From Undaria pinnatifida (lineage: Eukaryota; Sar; Phaeophyceae; Laminariales; Alariaceae), in contig JABAKD010000016.1 in the NCBI GenBank assembly GCA_012845835.1, forward strand, positions 10,661,007 to 10,725,006: a DNA stretch of 64,000 nt. Reading direction: 5' to 3'. Both the position numbers and the translations under genes were made by a program. Of this stretch, positions 62,801 through 64,000 are shown piece by piece. The notes under the pieces were generated by a model that did not search any database, was not told the origin of the DNA, and saw only the letters and a list, made by a program, of their open reading frames with translations. Every line of letters starts with the position of its first letter. The first letter of the stretch is position 1.

Positions 62801-63530
62801 TGGGTGGAAGCTCGTGAAAGCTTCCATGGAAGCTTTCACACTGCCATTCCGTGGAAGTAAGCTTCCACGGAAATTTTCGTGGAAGCTACCAGAGAATTTA
62901 CTTCCAAGGGAGCTTCCATGAAGGCTTCCAGGGAATTTACTTCCACGGGAGCTTCCATGAAAGCTTCCACGAAATTTATGTGAAAGCTTCCACGAAAGTT
63001 ACTTCCACGGAAAATTCCACGGAAGCTTTCGTGTAAGTAAATTGCATTCACGGAAGCATCCACGAACGCTTTCGTGGACGTAAATTGCTATCACGAAAGC
63101 TTTCGTGGAAGTAAATTTCTTTCACGGAAGCTTTCGTAGAGTTAAATTTGCTTTCATGGAAGCTTTCGTGGAAGCAAATTTGCTTCCACGGAAGCATTCG
63201 TGGAAGAAAATTAGCTTCCACGGAAGCTTTCGCGGAAGCTTTCACGGACGTAAATGTGCTTCTACCGAAGCTTTTAAACAGGAGTAAATTTGCTTCCACG
63301 AACGTTTTCACGGAAGCTTTCACGGAAGCTTTCAAGGAAGCTTTCGTACAAACAAATTGCTTTCACCGAAGCTTTCGCGGAAGTAAATTTGCTCCCACGG
63401 AAGCTTTCACGGAACCTAACCCCTACCCTAACCCTAACCCCAACCCCTACCCCTTACCCTTCGTGGAAGCTTCCGTAGAAGTTGTGGCGGAAGCCTTCGT
63501 GGAAGCTTTCGTGGAAGTGTTTGTTGATCC
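62800..63530. repeat. GTGGAAGCTTTC-type satellite
   Basis: Units of 12-24 bp based on (G/C)GTGGAAGCTT(T/C)C(A/G) and AAGTAAATT(T/G)GCTTCCACG fill the segment. The AAGCTT core is palindromic. Frames are open in both directions and encode EAFVEAF-type repeats; these are products of the repeat. It ends next to the leader of a copia 2-type LTR. Confidence 0.85.
63414..63460. repeat. short telomere-like tract (CCCTAA/CCCCTAC)n
   Basis: About 47 bp of ACCCCTACCCTAACCCTAAC and related CCCTTACCC units lie inside the satellite. This is the C-rich strand of a TTAGGG-type repeat, degenerate and internal. Confidence 0.6.
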
Positions 63531-63570
63531 CTACAAAGCGTAGAGGGCTTACCCGTTGAGCTGACAATAG

Positions 63571-64000
63571 TGGGGTAGTGGAGTCACCGGTATGAAGACA
63601 AGTATAAGACGAACAAATATATATTACGTTGCTCCTAGCCAAGGCGCAGCATGGAGTGCGCTCGCCAGGAAGAAAGGCGGATAAATAGGCGGAGTATTTC
63701 CACCATCCCGATATCCCGCTATCATGTAGCCAACTTATCACTGGAAACCCCTACAATACTCAACAGTCATCATATCCGCTTCATATCCAAGCATTCAACA
63801 GCCTCCCTGCTTCGTAAATGATACGGTATGATGCTATATTGTCATATCATCAGGGTAAAACGATTCAACGAAAATTACGGTCAATCAATATCCTCCCAGT
63901 ACCTCCGTGACAAGAAAGATTGCAACACCATAGTCCTTAAAAAGCACTCCATAACTCTAGAGATACAATTCAGGGACAGTATTCAACATCAATCTTCACG
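63571..64000 (-). mobile_element. copia 2-family LTR flanked by internal sequence on both sides
   Basis: The LTR at 63571-63800 matches 25018-25251 and 31595-31859. On its left is the leader/primer-binding segment (63539-63570) found beside the 5' LTR of copia 2. On its right is the 3' untranslated sequence (from 63801) found beside the 3' LTR. Internal sequence on both sides of one LTR implies two tandem elements sharing it. The window ends inside the right-hand one. Confidence 0.75.

Noticed and set aside
62836-63543. Open frames with EAFVEAF and similar repeats
   Set aside because: Direct translation of the GTGGAAGCTTTC satellite in several frames.

Overview
This window is eukaryotic nuclear DNA made almost entirely of mobile elements, their decayed remains, and tandem repeats. 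No intact host housekeeping gene was recognised, and no rRNA gene, complete tRNA, CRISPR array or bacterial-style operon was seen. Ty1/copia and Ty3/gypsy retroelements, hAT and other TIR elements, a tyrosine recombinase, several minisatellites and a short CCCTAA-type telomere-like run all occur on one stretch. This fits a large, repeat-rich protist or algal genome. A macroalga is my best guess, but the window alone cannot fix the lineage.

Layout. 0.3-3.1 kb: a frameshifted Gag-like gene with a CCHC knuckle (minus strand). 3.4-4.8 kb: a satellite with a 167-bp dimer period. 7.1-8.1 kb: a CCCATGGG-rich block. 9.1-15.7 kb: copia element 1 (minus), bounded by 0.79-kb LTRs and a GTGAG target duplication, sitting inside an older dispersed repeat (family B). 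Its 5' LTR is itself split by a 373-bp TRIM-like element. 18.4-20.0 kb: two small minus-strand genes, one zinc-finger-like with a TATA box. 20.3-21.2 kb: another family B copy. 22.0-23.15 kb: a 1.15-kb DNA transposon with terminal inverted repeats. 23.6-24.1 kb: a GGGCCGGGCC minisatellite. 25.0-31.9 kb: copia element 2 (minus), nearly full length but broken by stops and frameshifts. 32-33.1 kb: family B again. 33.3-33.7 kb: a solo-LTR-like repeat (family D).

35-49.2 kb: a degenerate gypsy element (plus) running gag (RS-rich, CCCH finger), protease, RT, RNase H, integrase and a C-terminal tail. Its RNase H is interrupted by a 5.57-kb non-autonomous LTR element flanked by AGTAG. 49.2-51.2 kb: T-rich repeat, family B and C copies, and CTA microsatellite. 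51.4-55.7 kb: a very G-rich minisatellite built from 37-bp monomers in 110- and 74-bp units. 55.8-57.2 kb: a frameshifted tyrosine recombinase of Crypton/DIRS type. 57.3-58.8 kb: 209-bp identical direct repeats around a family C copy, then T-rich repeat. 59.3-60.7 kb: an internally deleted hAT element with an 8-bp target duplication. 60.7-62.5 kb: D, B and C repeats. 62.8-63.5 kb: a GTGGAAGCTTTC-type satellite containing a telomere-like tract, followed by an LTR of the copia-2 family.

The genes form no host pathway. Each belongs to the life cycle of one element: Gag packages RNA, protease matures the polyprotein, RT/RNase H copies it, and integrase or transposase inserts it. The insertions can be ordered from nesting: family B is older than copia 1, which is older than the TRIM; gypsy is older than the nested LTR element. 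Nearly every coding region carries stops or frameshifts, so most elements here are probably immobile unless helped in trans.
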